A DNA stretch of 55,240 nucleotides, taken from the NCBI GenBank assembly GCA_031976175.1, contig DALYLR010000024.1, forward strand, positions 1 through 55,240, read 5' to 3'. A model generated the notes under the pieces. It did no database searches and had not been told where the DNA came from. It was given only the letters and a program-made list of their open reading frames with translations. Source of the DNA: DMER01 sp003451645 (lineage in GTDB: Bacteria; Pseudomonadota; Alphaproteobacteria; Micropepsales; Micropepsaceae). How positions within the stretch are numbered: position 1 is the first letter of the stretch; each line of letters opens with the position of its first letter. Shown in pieces: positions 1-7,736 of the stretch. The position numbers were made by a program, and so were the translations under genes.

Positions 1-84
1 GCTCTGCCAGCGTGTGATTCCGTGCGGCCACTAGTGCGCTAAAGGGCGTGTAAAAGGTCACTGATCATTCTCATTGAGGTTTCC

Positions 85-1800
85 ATGACAATCAACAAGG
101 CGCAACTCCCTTCCCGCCACGTGACCGAAGGGCCGCAACGCGCGCCCCACCGGTCCTACTACTATGCCATGGGTCTGACCGCCGAGGAGATTGCACAGCC
201 TTTTGTGGGGGTTGTCTCGTGCTGGAATGAGGCGGCGCCGTGCAATATCGCGTTGATGCGCCAGGCACAAAGCGTCAAAGCGGGCGTCAAGGCGGCCAAA
301 GGCACGCCGCGCGAGTTTTGCACCATCACCGTCACCGATGGCATCGCTATGGGGCATCAGGGGATGAAGTCCTCCCTCGTCAGCCGTGAAGTCATTGCCG
401 ACAGTGTGGAACTGACCGTGCGCGGGCATTGCTATGATGCCATTGTAGGTCTGGCTGGCTGCGACAAATCCTTACCCGGCCTGATGATGGCGATGGTGCG
501 GCTCAACGTGCCCAGCGTGTTCATGTATGGCGGCTCGATCCTGCCTGGCAAGGTCAAGGGGCGGGACGTGACGGTCCTCGATGTTTTCGAGGGCGTGGGC
601 GCCCATGCCGCTGGGCGGATGTCTGACGCTGATTTGCTCGAGCTTGAGTGTGGCGCCTGCCCCTCTGCGGGGGCCTGTGGCGGGCAGTTCACGGCGAATA
701 CGATGGCGTGCGTTAGCGAGGCGATTGGCCTTGCCTTGCCATATTCCGCCGGACCACCGGCGCCCTACGAAAGCCGTGACGCCTATGGGGAGGCCTCCGG
801 CCGTGCGGTCATGGCTCTCATGGCGGCAGGCATCCGCCCGCGCGATATTGTCTCCCGCAAGGCGCTGGAGAACGCAGCCGTGATTGTGGCAGCGACAGGC
901 GGCTCGACCAATGCGGCCCTGCATTTGCCAGCGATCGCCCATGAAGCAGGGATCGACTTTGACCTGTTCGCGGTGGCTGAGATCTTCAAACGCACACCCT
1001 ATCTGGCCTCGTTGAAGCCCGGAGGGGACTACGTCGCCAAGGACATGTTCGAGGCCGGCGGGGTGCCGATGCTCATGAAGACCCTGCTGGATGGCGGTTT
1101 CCTGCATGGGGATTGCATGACCGTCACGGGGCGGACGATTGCGGAGAATTTGCGCGATGTGAGCTTCAACCCTGCGCAGAAGGTCATGCGGCCTGCGTCC
1201 AATCCGATCACGGCAACAGGCGGCGTTGTGGGCCTGAAGGGCAATTTAGCGCCCGACGGGGCGATCGTGAAGGTGGCGGGGCTCTCGCACCTGACGCATA
1301 CGGGGCCTGCGCGGGTCTTTGACTGCGAGGAGGATGCCTTTGCGGCGGTCCAGGCGCGCACCCTCAAGCGGGGCGAGGTGATCGTGATCCGCTATGAGGG
1401 CCCCAAGGGCGGACCGGGGATGCGTGAGATGCTGTCCACGACAGCGGCCCTCTATGGCCAGGGCGAGAGCGAGCACTTTGCGCTGATCACGGATGGGCGG
1501 TTCTCTGGTGCCACGCGGGGGCTGTGTGTTGGCCATGTGAGCCCGGAGGCCCAGGAGGGCGGACCCATCGCCCTTCTGCGCGATGGCGACATGATCACGA
1601 TTGACGCCAATGCGGGCGCGATTTTGGTGGCCCTGAGCGAGGCGGAGCTTGCGGCACGCAAGGCGGTCTGGCAGCCGCGGGTTCATCAGTACACGTCCGG
1701 CACGCTCTGGAAGTACGCGCAAACCGTGGGCTCAGCCCGCCATGGGGCCGTCACACACCCTGGCGGCAAGGGTGAGGGGCATGTGTATGGGGAGATATGA
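85..1800 (+). CDS. ilvD: dihydroxy-acid dehydratase
   Basis: Cytoplasmic Fe-S dehydratase of the IlvD/Edd family. It converts 2,3-dihydroxy-isovalerate and -methylvalerate to the 2-keto acids in valine, isoleucine and leucine synthesis. The 571-residue length is normal. Visible cluster and active-site segments are VVSCWNEAAPC near residue 45, GCDKSLPG near 125, and ECGACPSAGACGGQ near 190. The C-terminal half has GPKGGPGMREML and the DGRFSG loop. The ATG follows a weak purine stretch (TTGAGG). The stop codon is 3 bases before a TIR gene on the same strand, so the two may share a transcript. Other IlvD/Edd sugar-acid dehydratases are possible, but the motifs fit IlvD best. Confidence 0.93.
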   Translation: MTINKAQLPSRHVTEGPQRAPHRSYYYAMGLTAEEIAQPFVGVVSCWNEAAPCNIALMRQAQSVKAGVKAAKGTPREFCTITVTDGIAMGHQGMKSSLVSREVIADSVELTVRGHCYDAIVGLAGCDKSLPGLMMAMVRLNVPSVFMYGGSILPGKVKGRDVTVLDVFEGVGAHAAGRMSDADLLELECGACPSAGACGGQFTANTMACVSEAIGLALPYSAGPPAPYESRDAYGEASGRAVMALMAAGIRPRDIVSRKALENAAVIVAATGGSTNAALHLPAIAHEAGIDFDLFAVAEIFKRTPYLASLKPGGDYVAKDMFEAGGVPMLMKTLLDGGFLHGDCMTVTGRTIAENLRDVSFNPAQKVMRPASNPITATGGVVGLKGNLAPDGAIVKVAGLSHLTHTGPARVFDCEEDAFAAVQARTLKRGEVIVIRYEGPKGGPGMREMLSTTAALYGQGESEHFALITDGRFSGATRGLCVGHVSPEAQEGGPIALLRDGDMITIDANAGAILVALSEAELAARKAVWQPRVHQYTSGTLWKYAQTVGSARHGAVTHPGGKGEGHVYGEI

Positions 1801-1803
1801 GTC

Positions 1804-2238
1804 ATGGGTGAAAATCGGCGCAAAAGGGCTCGCGGAAGCAGGGCCTACACAGTGTTTGTTTCTCACGCTTGGAATGACCGATGGGTCGCGCTGCAGATCG
1901 CGCGGGCCATCAAAGAAGCTGGCGCTGAAAGCTTTATCGATGTTCAGGACATCGTCTATGGCGACCGCATAGCGGCCAGAATCCAGCAAGGCTTGAAGGA
2001 CGCCGATGAAGTTGTGGCGCTCTTGACGCCACAATCCATTTCAAGAACCTGGGTCCAGCATGAGATTGGTGCTGCGGTGGCTCTGGAGCGCTTCGTTGTC
2101 GGGATACTCTATAATGTGACGCCCGAAACCTTGCAGGCCGGAGGCGGAATGGGGATGCTCGCAGAGCGAAATTGTGTCAGTATCAACGACATGGACACTT
2201 ATCTGTCCCAGCTTAAGAAGCGGATCGTAGCGCGATGA
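1804..2238 (+). CDS. TIR domain protein, probable NADase
   Basis: A 144-residue protein that is almost entirely one TIR domain. Strand 1 is YTVFVSHAWNDRW (residues 15-27), followed by FIDVQDIVYGD (44-54) and VVALLTPQSISRTW (70-83). The SxxxW...E segment has Trp83 and Glu87, the usual position of the catalytic Glu in bacterial TIR NAD-consuming enzymes. There is no effector, transmembrane or sensor domain. The gene starts 3 bases after ilvD, with GGGGAG inside the ilvD end as a probable ribosome site. It overlaps the next gene by ATGA. NADase activity and a role in phage defence or signalling are inferences from the family; the partner gene makes a two-protein module plausible. Confidence 0.85.
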   Translation: MGENRRKRARGSRAYTVFVSHAWNDRWVALQIARAIKEAGAESFIDVQDIVYGDRIAARIQQGLKDADEVVALLTPQSISRTWVQHEIGAAVALERFVVGILYNVTPETLQAGGGMGMLAERNCVSINDMDTYLSQLKKRIVAR

Positions 2239-2636
2239 CGCAAGTATTGATCTTCTCTTCCATCGACGACGCCAAGATCTTGGGGCCGCTTGAACACGAA
2301 TTAGAGCGCCGCAAGATCGGTGTGGTCAACCCGTTTCATGATTTCGCGAGCATTGGTGCTGCGTCGCGAGAGGAATTTCGTCGCGCGGTTTGGGGTAGCG
2401 ACCGGATCGTCCTAGCCGCAACAAGCGTGGGATCGCTATCGTCAGTTCAGATCAATCAAATGGCCGGCATGGCTTTGGGGGCTGAGAAGCCTGTGGTGCT
2501 TATGGCAGCAAACACCCTCACGCGGCTCGACATTCCGCCCGAGCTGAGTTGGCTCCATATCGAATTTGTCGACTTTTCTGACCCGAAAGCCATTGCCGAG
2601 AAGCTCGAAGAAGACCTAAACCCTATCGCAGCATGA
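2235..2636 (+). CDS. TIR-like protein lacking the catalytic Glu
   Basis: A 133-residue protein whose order of segments matches a TIR fold: VLIFSS (4-9), REEFRRAVWGSDRIVLAATS (45-64), then an INQMAGMALGAEKPVVLM stretch (73-90). Aligned to the upstream TIR protein, the W...E motif becomes V...Q. Gln75 sits where the catalytic Glu would be, so NADase activity is unlikely. It overlaps the upstream TIR gene by four bases (ATGA), so the two are co-translated. It may be a regulatory or scaffold partner of the first protein. The TIR assignment is by pattern of segments and context, and is less certain than for its neighbour. Confidence 0.7.
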   Translation: MTQVLIFSSIDDAKILGPLEHELERRKIGVVNPFHDFASIGAASREEFRRAVWGSDRIVLAATSVGSLSSVQINQMAGMALGAEKPVVLMAANTLTRLDIPPELSWLHIEFVDFSDPKAIAEKLEEDLNPIAA

Positions 2637-2671
2637 TCCTCCGGGCTGGGGCTTGGATCGAGTGCCTTCGA

Positions 2672-3292
2672 TCACTGCGCTGACGTATTCAGCGCCGCTT
2701 GGTTCTGCCGTGTGGAGAGCCAGCGCTTTTCTTCCTCTGCCGTAATCGGATTGCCATTGAGGCGGATGAGCTCGAGTTTTGGCAGGCGCCCCAATTCGTC
2801 CGGAATGCGGGTGATCTTGTTCTGCGACAGATCGATCCGCTTGACGGAGGTGGCGGTGAACACGGCTGGAGGGACGTCAGTTAGCCCCAAGCCCACCAGC
2901 CGCAACTCCTCCAGAGCAGGATTGGCCGCGATATAGGCGCGCAACGCCGCATCCTCCGCCGGCGCGTTGGGCAAGGGGGCAGCGCCCGCCCGGCTCGCGC
3001 CATCATAGGCTGCCAGTGCCAAAGCCAAATAGAGCAGGGGCGCGATGATCGACGTCACGACCACGCCGGTGCCTGCGCCTACACCATGGAAGCGCCAAGC
3101 GGCAAAGGCGCCAGCCCACGCTACGGCCGGAAAGACGATGATGGCCAAGAGGCTAAGCTTGGTGGCGGCAGGATTGGCGCCCATGACGCTTTCGGGCGCG
3201 CCATAGGCCATCATGGCACCAAAAGCGAAGGGCATGCCCGCGACGCCCAGCAGCAACAGGCCAATGATCGACAGGATTAGCCAAATAGGCAT
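2672..3292 (-). CDS. membrane protein with C-terminal leucine-rich repeats
   Basis: A 206-residue protein. The N-terminal half holds about three membrane segments (residues 3-30, 45-68 and 76-95). The C-terminal half holds about three short leucine-rich repeats: LEELRLVGLGLTDVPP, VKRIDLSQNKITRIPDEL and LELIRLNGNPIT. LRRs of this kind bind proteins, but no partner can be named. The gene is convergent with the TIR pair, with 35 bases between the stops. An ATG is used at the start. Function is unknown. Confidence 0.75.
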   Translation of the reverse strand: MPIWLILSIIGLLLLGVAGMPFAFGAMMAYGAPESVMGANPAATKLSLLAIIVFPAVAWAGAFAAWRFHGVGAGTGVVVTSIIAPLLYLALALAAYDGASRAGAAPLPNAPAEDAALRAYIAANPALEELRLVGLGLTDVPPAVFTATSVKRIDLSQNKITRIPDELGRLPKLELIRLNGNPITAEEEKRWLSTRQNQAALNTSAQ

Positions 3293-3404
3293 TTGCTTTG
3301 CTCCCCCGAGACAAAAGCATCAGAACTCAAATGACCCGATAGGTGAAACCGCCTAGAGCGCGCTGTCCAATGAACTCTGGATGGCGTGCGGGTGCGGTTT
3401 GCCC

Positions 3405-4190
3405 TCACGGTGCAATCTCGCACCACACCGGCACGTGGTCGGACGGCCGCTCCCAGCCTCTGACATGGGCATCAATGCCCGCACTTACAAGACGGTCAGC
3501 GGCTTGCGGGGACAGCAAAAGATGATCAATGCGGAACCCGTGGTTCTTGGGGTAGGCGCCGGCCTGATAATCCCAAAACGTATACTGATGCGGGCGCGCA
3601 TCGCAGGCCCGGAAGGCATCAGTCAAGCCCAGATGCATGAGCTTGCGAAAGGCACGCCTGCTCTCAGGCCGGGCCAAGGCGTCCGCCGCCATCGCCTGCT
3701 CATCCCAAACATCGTCCGCAGTGGGAATAACATTGTAGTCGCCACAGAGCGCAAACGCCTCCTCAGAGACAAGCAAGGATTGCGCGCGCGCATAAAGGCG
3801 CTCCATCCAGGCCAGCTTGTAGGTGAATTTCTCTGTATCCGGAGGATTGCCATTGGGCAGATAGAGTGCGGCGATACGTAAAGGCCGCGCACCCTTGGGC
3901 GCAACCGTTGCCTCTAGATAACGCGCCTGCGCATCCTCGGGGCCGCCAGGTAAGCCGCGCAGAACATCTTCGAGCGGATATTTCGAAATCAGTGCCACGC
4001 CATTATAGGTCTTCTGGCCCAGCACCTCGCAAATGTAGCCCAGATCTTCAAAGGGCTGGTGTGGGAATGCGTCCGTCTCACATTTGAGCTCTTGCAAGGC
4101 TGCGACATCTGGGGCCGCCTCCTTGACCCAAGCCAATACACCCTCTAGGCGAGCCTTCACGGAGTTCACATTGAACGTGGCAATTTTCAT
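3405..4190 (-). CDS. xthA: exodeoxyribonuclease III
   Basis: AP endonuclease / 3'-5' exonuclease of base-excision repair (EEP fold), 261 residues. Family motifs appear in order: ATFNVNSV near the start, LQELKCE (metal-binding Glu), YNGVALISKYP, LYLPNGNPP, CGDYNVIP, a RIDHLLLS stretch, and SDHVPV near the C terminus with the catalytic Asp-His. I chose the ATG at 4190 because the MKIATFN start is where the family begins; an upstream in-frame start would add 19 unrelated residues. It is divergent from the YidB-like gene, with 71 bases between the starts. Confidence 0.93.
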   Translation of the reverse strand: MKIATFNVNSVKARLEGVLAWVKEAAPDVAALQELKCETDAFPHQPFEDLGYICEVLGQKTYNGVALISKYPLEDVLRGLPGGPEDAQARYLEATVAPKGARPLRIAALYLPNGNPPDTEKFTYKLAWMERLYARAQSLLVSEEAFALCGDYNVIPTADDVWDEQAMAADALARPESRRAFRKLMHLGLTDAFRACDARPHQYTFWDYQAGAYPKNHGFRIDHLLLSPQAADRLVSAGIDAHVRGWERPSDHVPVWCEIAP

Positions 4191-4261
4191 AGCCGAAGTG
4201 ATAGCGTGCGCCGGGCCATTCCGATAGGGTCCAGTGCAACGACACACAGGGAGACCGGGTC

Positions 4262-4693
4262 ATGAATTTGAACGATCTTATGAAGATGGGCATGAGTGCG
4301 CTGGGCGGCGGGCAGCAGACGCAGGGCGGACTATCGCCGGACGCGCTGGGCGGGCTCTTGAACCAGGTCCTTGGCGCCCAAGGCGGCGGGCTCAACGGCC
4401 TCATCGATAAATTCAATCAGGCCGGAATGGGCGAGATGATCAAGGCCTGGGTTTCGACCGGCCCCAATCCCGAGATCAGTGCCGATCAACTGCGCAATGT
4501 GCTGGGGAATGACACGGTCGGGGCGATGGCCAAGCAATTGGGCATCGACCCTTCGGCGGCGATGGGGCAGCTGTCGGCGATCCTGCCGGGCCTGGTCGAC
4601 AAGATGACGCCCGATGGCGTGGTGCCGCCGCAAACGGATTTGCAGGGTCAGCTGGGTGGCCTGCTCGGTCAATTGCTCGGTGGGCAGAAATAG
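4262..4693 (+). CDS. YidB-type (DUF937) protein
   Basis: A 143-residue Gly/Gln/Leu-rich protein. It has the typical DUF937/YidB pattern: LGGLLNQVLG, GLIDKFNQAGMGEMIKAWVSTGPNPEIS, LGNDTVGAMAKQLGID and a terminal GGLLGQLLGG. Members are widespread and poorly characterised, and they form compact helical domains. CCGGGTC lies just before the ATG, after a GGGAG ribosome site. It is followed 19 bases later by the next gene on the same strand. The role is not known. Confidence 0.85.
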   Translation: MNLNDLMKMGMSALGGGQQTQGGLSPDALGGLLNQVLGAQGGGLNGLIDKFNQAGMGEMIKAWVSTGPNPEISADQLRNVLGNDTVGAMAKQLGIDPSAAMGQLSAILPGLVDKMTPDGVVPPQTDLQGQLGGLLGQLLGGQK

Positions 4694-4712
4694 ACATTCG
4701 AGACGCCTTGCC

Positions 4713-5321
4713 ATGACGACGCGCCCATATGATCCAGTGTTGAGAGGCGAGCTTCTGGAAATGCAAGAGAATGACCGGGTCTTGCGGGCCGAATTGGCGC
4801 GCGATGGCTCGCTCTTTCAGGGCTATCACCCGCGTATGAAAGCGTTGCACGACAGCAATGCGCAGGCATTCCAGGCTCTGTTGGGAGACCGGTGGCCAAC
4901 GGTGGATGAAGTGCAGCGCGACGGGCAGGAGGCGGCCTTTGTGGTCGTGCAGCACTGCATTGGGCAGCCCAGCTTTCAGAGGCATTATCTGGGCATCCTG
5001 CGCCGCGCTGTTGCGGCGGGGGAGGCCTCTGGCGCACATTTGGCAATGCTTGAAGACCGCATCCGTTTCTTTGAAGGCCGCCTGCAGGTTTATGGCACTC
5101 AATTCGATTGGGACGAGGGCGGACAAATGTCGCCCTTGCCGTCAGAGGACCCAGCCAACCTCGATCAGAGGCGGCGCGCCGTGGGCCTTGAGCCCATTGC
5201 GGTCGCCACGGCCCGGCACCGGGCGGCCGCGAAGGAGAGAGGCGAGGGGCCACCCGCCAACCGCGCCGCGCGCCAAGAGGGCTTTGAGGCCTGGGCGCGG
5301 GCAACAGGATGGCGCAGCTAG
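4713..5321 (+). CDS. conserved protein of DUF6624 type
   Basis: A 202-residue soluble protein without a signal peptide. It has a helical core containing LLEMQENDRVLRAELARDG, ALLGDRWPTVDEV, FVVVQHCIGQPSFQRHYL and AMLEDRIRFFEGRLQVYGTQF. This pattern is seen in uncharacterised DUF6624-like proteins. The start at 4713 follows the previous gene closely; a frame open further upstream overlaps that gene and is not preferred. The tail is Arg/Ala-rich. A strong hairpin begins right at the stop codon. Function unknown. Confidence 0.65.
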   Translation: MTTRPYDPVLRGELLEMQENDRVLRAELARDGSLFQGYHPRMKALHDSNAQAFQALLGDRWPTVDEVQRDGQEAAFVVVQHCIGQPSFQRHYLGILRRAVAAGEASGAHLAMLEDRIRFFEGRLQVYGTQFDWDEGGQMSPLPSEDPANLDQRRRAVGLEPIAVATARHRAAAKERGEGPPANRAARQEGFEAWARATGWRS

Positions 5322-5355
5322 AGCCGCGAGCGATCTATTGAGATCGCTTCGGCTC
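5321..5355 (+). terminator. rho-independent terminator
   Basis: An inverted repeat with a 6-bp outer stem (GAGCCG/CGGCTC), a small internal loop, an 8-bp inner stem (AGCGATCT/AGATCGCT) and an ATTG loop. It is followed by TTGGTTTTCGTTT. It begins at the stop codon of the 4713-5321 gene and lies between convergent genes. Confidence 0.8.
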
Positions 5356-5425
5356 TTGGTTTTCGTTTCGACGCAACGGGTTATCCGAAAACCGCAAGCA
5401 CACTTTTCGGCCCGTTGCATTGGCC

Positions 5426-5845
5426 TCACGCCCAATAGCCAAGGCGTTGGGGCAAAGTGCGGTAATTGTTGCGCTCCAGATAGATGATCGTGGCGCTCGC
5501 GGCCATGACGCCCAAGGCCAGGATAAACAAGGTGCCGCCATCGCCCTGCACCTCAATGCCCAAGGGCGAGAACAAGTGAAAGACTGCGGCGCCTGATATG
5601 ATGATCAGGCTGCCCAACGCGCCCAAGGGCCGCGTCACCGGGATGAACAAGAGCACCGAACAGAGCATTTCCGAGGCGCCAATGAAGTTGCGCATAAAGG
5701 GCTCAAAGAAATCGAGCCCCAGCCAATTCTCGATGGTCTGGAAGATGTAGATGGATTCGTCCGCGGCGGCGAATTTGAAGAATAGCGATTGCACGAAAAC
5801 AAAGGCGATATAGGCCGATAAGACCCAGGGAAGTGCGCGGCTCAT
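5426..5845 (-). CDS. DoxX-like membrane protein
   Basis: A 139-residue protein with four hydrophobic segments (about residues 5-22, 52-72, 74-92 and 100-122), in the DoxX/DUF4281-like arrangement. It contains FFKFAAADES after the first segment, and MRNFIGASEMLCSVLLF. Such proteins are often linked to redox or respiratory stress, but no reaction can be assigned. The sequence before the ATG holds AGAGAGG as a ribosome site. Confidence 0.65.
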   Translation of the reverse strand: MSRALPWVLSAYIAFVFVQSLFFKFAAADESIYIFQTIENWLGLDFFEPFMRNFIGASEMLCSVLLFIPVTRPLGALGSLIIISGAAVFHLFSPLGIEVQGDGGTLFILALGVMAASATIIYLERNNYRTLPQRLGYWA

Positions 5846-6038
5846 AGTGTGGACCTCTCTCTTGTGTTGCTAGTTCGCTGAGTACGCCTTTTCCAGGGCA
5901 CGCGCCTGTCACATTTTTGCGGTCTTGCCCACACCACTGACGCACGCGGATGTGAGGCGCGCGTGTTGATGGCACGCTCTTGCGGACGAAAGGCCAGGGC
6001 GGCAAAGTGCGGCTCTGACATGATGCAGCGGGGCTGGG

Positions 6039-6485
6039 ATGATCGAGGACCTTTTGCGGCTTGGCCTGTTGGGGCCGGTATTCGCTCTGGCGGCGTGGAC
6101 CTTTGTGGTCATGGTGTGGATGTTCAGCCTGCGGATCCCCGCGATCGCGCGGGCCAAGATCGACCTGAACGCAACACCCAGGGCGCAGGATTTGCGGCTG
6201 CCGCCTGGGGCCACCTGGGCCTCGGACAACTACAATCATCTGCATGAGCAGCCGACCGTGTTCTATGCGGTGGCTTTGGCCGCACATCTGGCGGGTGCCG
6301 GAGACCCGATCAACATCGCCTTGGCGTGGGGCTTTGTCGGTGTGCGGATCATCCATTCCCTTGTCCAGATCCTGATCAACAACGTCACGATGCGGTTCAT
6401 GATTTTTCTCTTGGGGAGCGCCGTGTTGGCAGCACTGCTGGTCCGCGCGGCGTTGCATTGGAACGCGGCGGCGCCTGGCGTTTGA
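6039..6485 (+). CDS. MAPEG family membrane protein
   Basis: A 148-residue protein with four membrane helices. The NYNHLHEQPTVFYAVALAAHLAG segment (about residues 67-90) and the WGFVGVRIIHSLVQILINNVTMRFMIFLLG segment (about 101-130) are hallmarks of bacterial MAPEG (eicosanoid/glutathione-type) proteins. Substrate is unknown. It stands alone, with uncharacterised DNA on its 3' side. Confidence 0.85.
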   Translation: MIEDLLRLGLLGPVFALAAWTFVVMVWMFSLRIPAIARAKIDLNATPRAQDLRLPPGATWASDNYNHLHEQPTVFYAVALAAHLAGAGDPINIALAWGFVGVRIIHSLVQILINNVTMRFMIFLLGSAVLAALLVRAALHWNAAAPGV

Positions 6486-7009
6486 AACACGTGTTTGCTG
6501 TCCCACGCGCGGTTCGCGCTGGGTGATGGGTGGTTCTGTGACCCCGTTTGCAAGAGCGGGGTGGCGGGACGCCCCCAGCGGGAGCGGGCAGAGGGTTGTG
6601 TCGTTTGGGTGCCCCATTTCTGGAAGCGTCCCGCGCCAGGCCGTTACGGTGACGACTGCAGAACGTTGAACCCGGTGTTTTCTTGCGGCGATAGGGCCGC
6701 CGCCCGCCGGGCTTCAAGGGCCGGCCCGAACACATCCTTGAAAGAGGTGCCTGGCCCCAATGACATCTGCAGCCGGCCGCCTATTTCCTGAAGGGCCGTT
6801 ACACCTTCAAGACTTCGGAGCCGCTCTTGGTCTCCACGTTTCGGACGGTCCGGAACGCCCCCGTCGCATGAGATCAAGACGGGGGAGAGTGTGCCTGTGT
6901 TCCAGAGGGTGTCGGAAAAGATTCTTGTCTGGCGCGTGCGGGTTATCGCCAATCCACAGCATCGTGTTATTGAGGATGCGCCGCCATGCTCCTTCAGGAG
7001 ATGTCCCAG
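6486..7009. other. 524-base intergenic stretch with hairpins, no clear gene
   Basis: No recognisable protein is encoded. A minus-strand open frame at 6644-6952 (102 codons) has no identifiable domain or convincing ribosome site. The left third holds structure: ACCCCG/CGGGGT around a 10-base loop (6541-6562), and a perfect 9-bp pair GCGGGACGC (6564-6572) with GCGTCCCGC (6626-6634), enclosing a G-rich segment. It could be a structured RNA, but it matches no class that I recognise. Confidence 0.4.
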
Positions 7010-7450
7010 ATGACACCATTAACTCAGCAATCGGCGCCCGCAGCAATTTCGTCCGCCAGGGCGATCGCAAGGAAGCTGCAAGTCCTTCAGGCTCTAATTT
7101 TTCTTGGGTTGGGCGGCTGGTGCCTTTTCGCCCCGCATACGGTCGAGCGGCTTGCGCTCAAGCCAGACTATCAACATCTCAGCGCCACCACTGCATTGTT
7201 GATCGGCTGCTTTGGCGCGCAGGCGGTGCTCTGCGGATCGCTCATGCTGGTCGCCCATTTCACAGCGCGCACATTCCTGGTCTTTGGCCTGCTGGCCTCG
7301 CTCCCATTCTTTGTCTTCAACGTCTGGTTCGTCTGGGTGGCCGAAATGTTCACAGCCTGGATGCTGGTGGATTTCGCGGGCAATCTCAGCTTTCTGTTGA
7401 TTGGTATCGTGGGTTGGCGCCTGTTGCGGGATGAGACTGAACCAACCTGA
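7010..7450 (+). CDS. small four-helix membrane protein
   Basis: A 146-residue protein with about four transmembrane segments (LQALIFLGLGGWCLFAP, ATTALLIGCFGAQAVLCGSLM, FLVFGLLASLPFFVFNVWFVW, FAGNLSFLLIGIVGW). I chose the ATG at 7010 because AGGAG lies nine bases upstream; two closer ATG codons lack this spacing. Family not named with certainty; it resembles uncharacterised inner-membrane proteins. It is the last gene before the integrase. Confidence 0.6.
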   Translation: MTPLTQQSAPAAISSARAIARKLQVLQALIFLGLGGWCLFAPHTVERLALKPDYQHLSATTALLIGCFGAQAVLCGSLMLVAHFTARTFLVFGLLASLPFFVFNVWFVWVAEMFTAWMLVDFAGNLSFLLIGIVGWRLLRDETEPT

Positions 7451-7638
7451 GCATCGGCGGACGGCTACGCCCAAGGTTCGATCTCAATCGTGCTGGCGGA
7501 GCCGGAGCCCGCCTGAGGGGCGATTGACGCCGTTTGCGCCTGATCGTGCGCGACCGCGATATCCCAGTAAATCAGCCATTTTCTCTCCGTTGCAGTTCGC
7601 CCCCGTCCGGTGGCGACCGCCGGAAACCACAACCGCAA

Positions 7639-7658
7639 TTAGGACCGTCTTAGGACCG
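7639..7658 (+). repeat. 9-base direct repeat upstream of the integrase
   Basis: TTAGGACCG occurs at 7639-7647 and again at 7650-7658, spacing 11 bases. A CGTGA/TCACG dyad lies just downstream (7670-7685). This is the sort of arm-type or excisionase site expected beside an integrase. No tRNA gene or core att site could be identified. Confidence 0.35.
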
Positions 7659-7736
7659 GCGTTGGGGCGACGTGATTTCGTCACGCGGGGTAAAACCGGG
7701 CTATATCCTGAAGGGTTTGAACATGAGGAGACGAGG

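Noticed and set aside
5703..6617. 304-codon minus-strand frame
   Set aside because: Overlaps the DoxX-like and MAPEG genes and has Arg/Pro/His-rich shadow composition.
6760..7434. 224-codon plus-strand frame
   Set aside because: Overlaps the 7010-7450 membrane protein, which has a good ribosome site and clear helices.
7451..7736. Possible tRNA 3' end (GGTTCGATC) as integrase target
   Set aside because: The flanking bases do not form a T-arm or acceptor stem.
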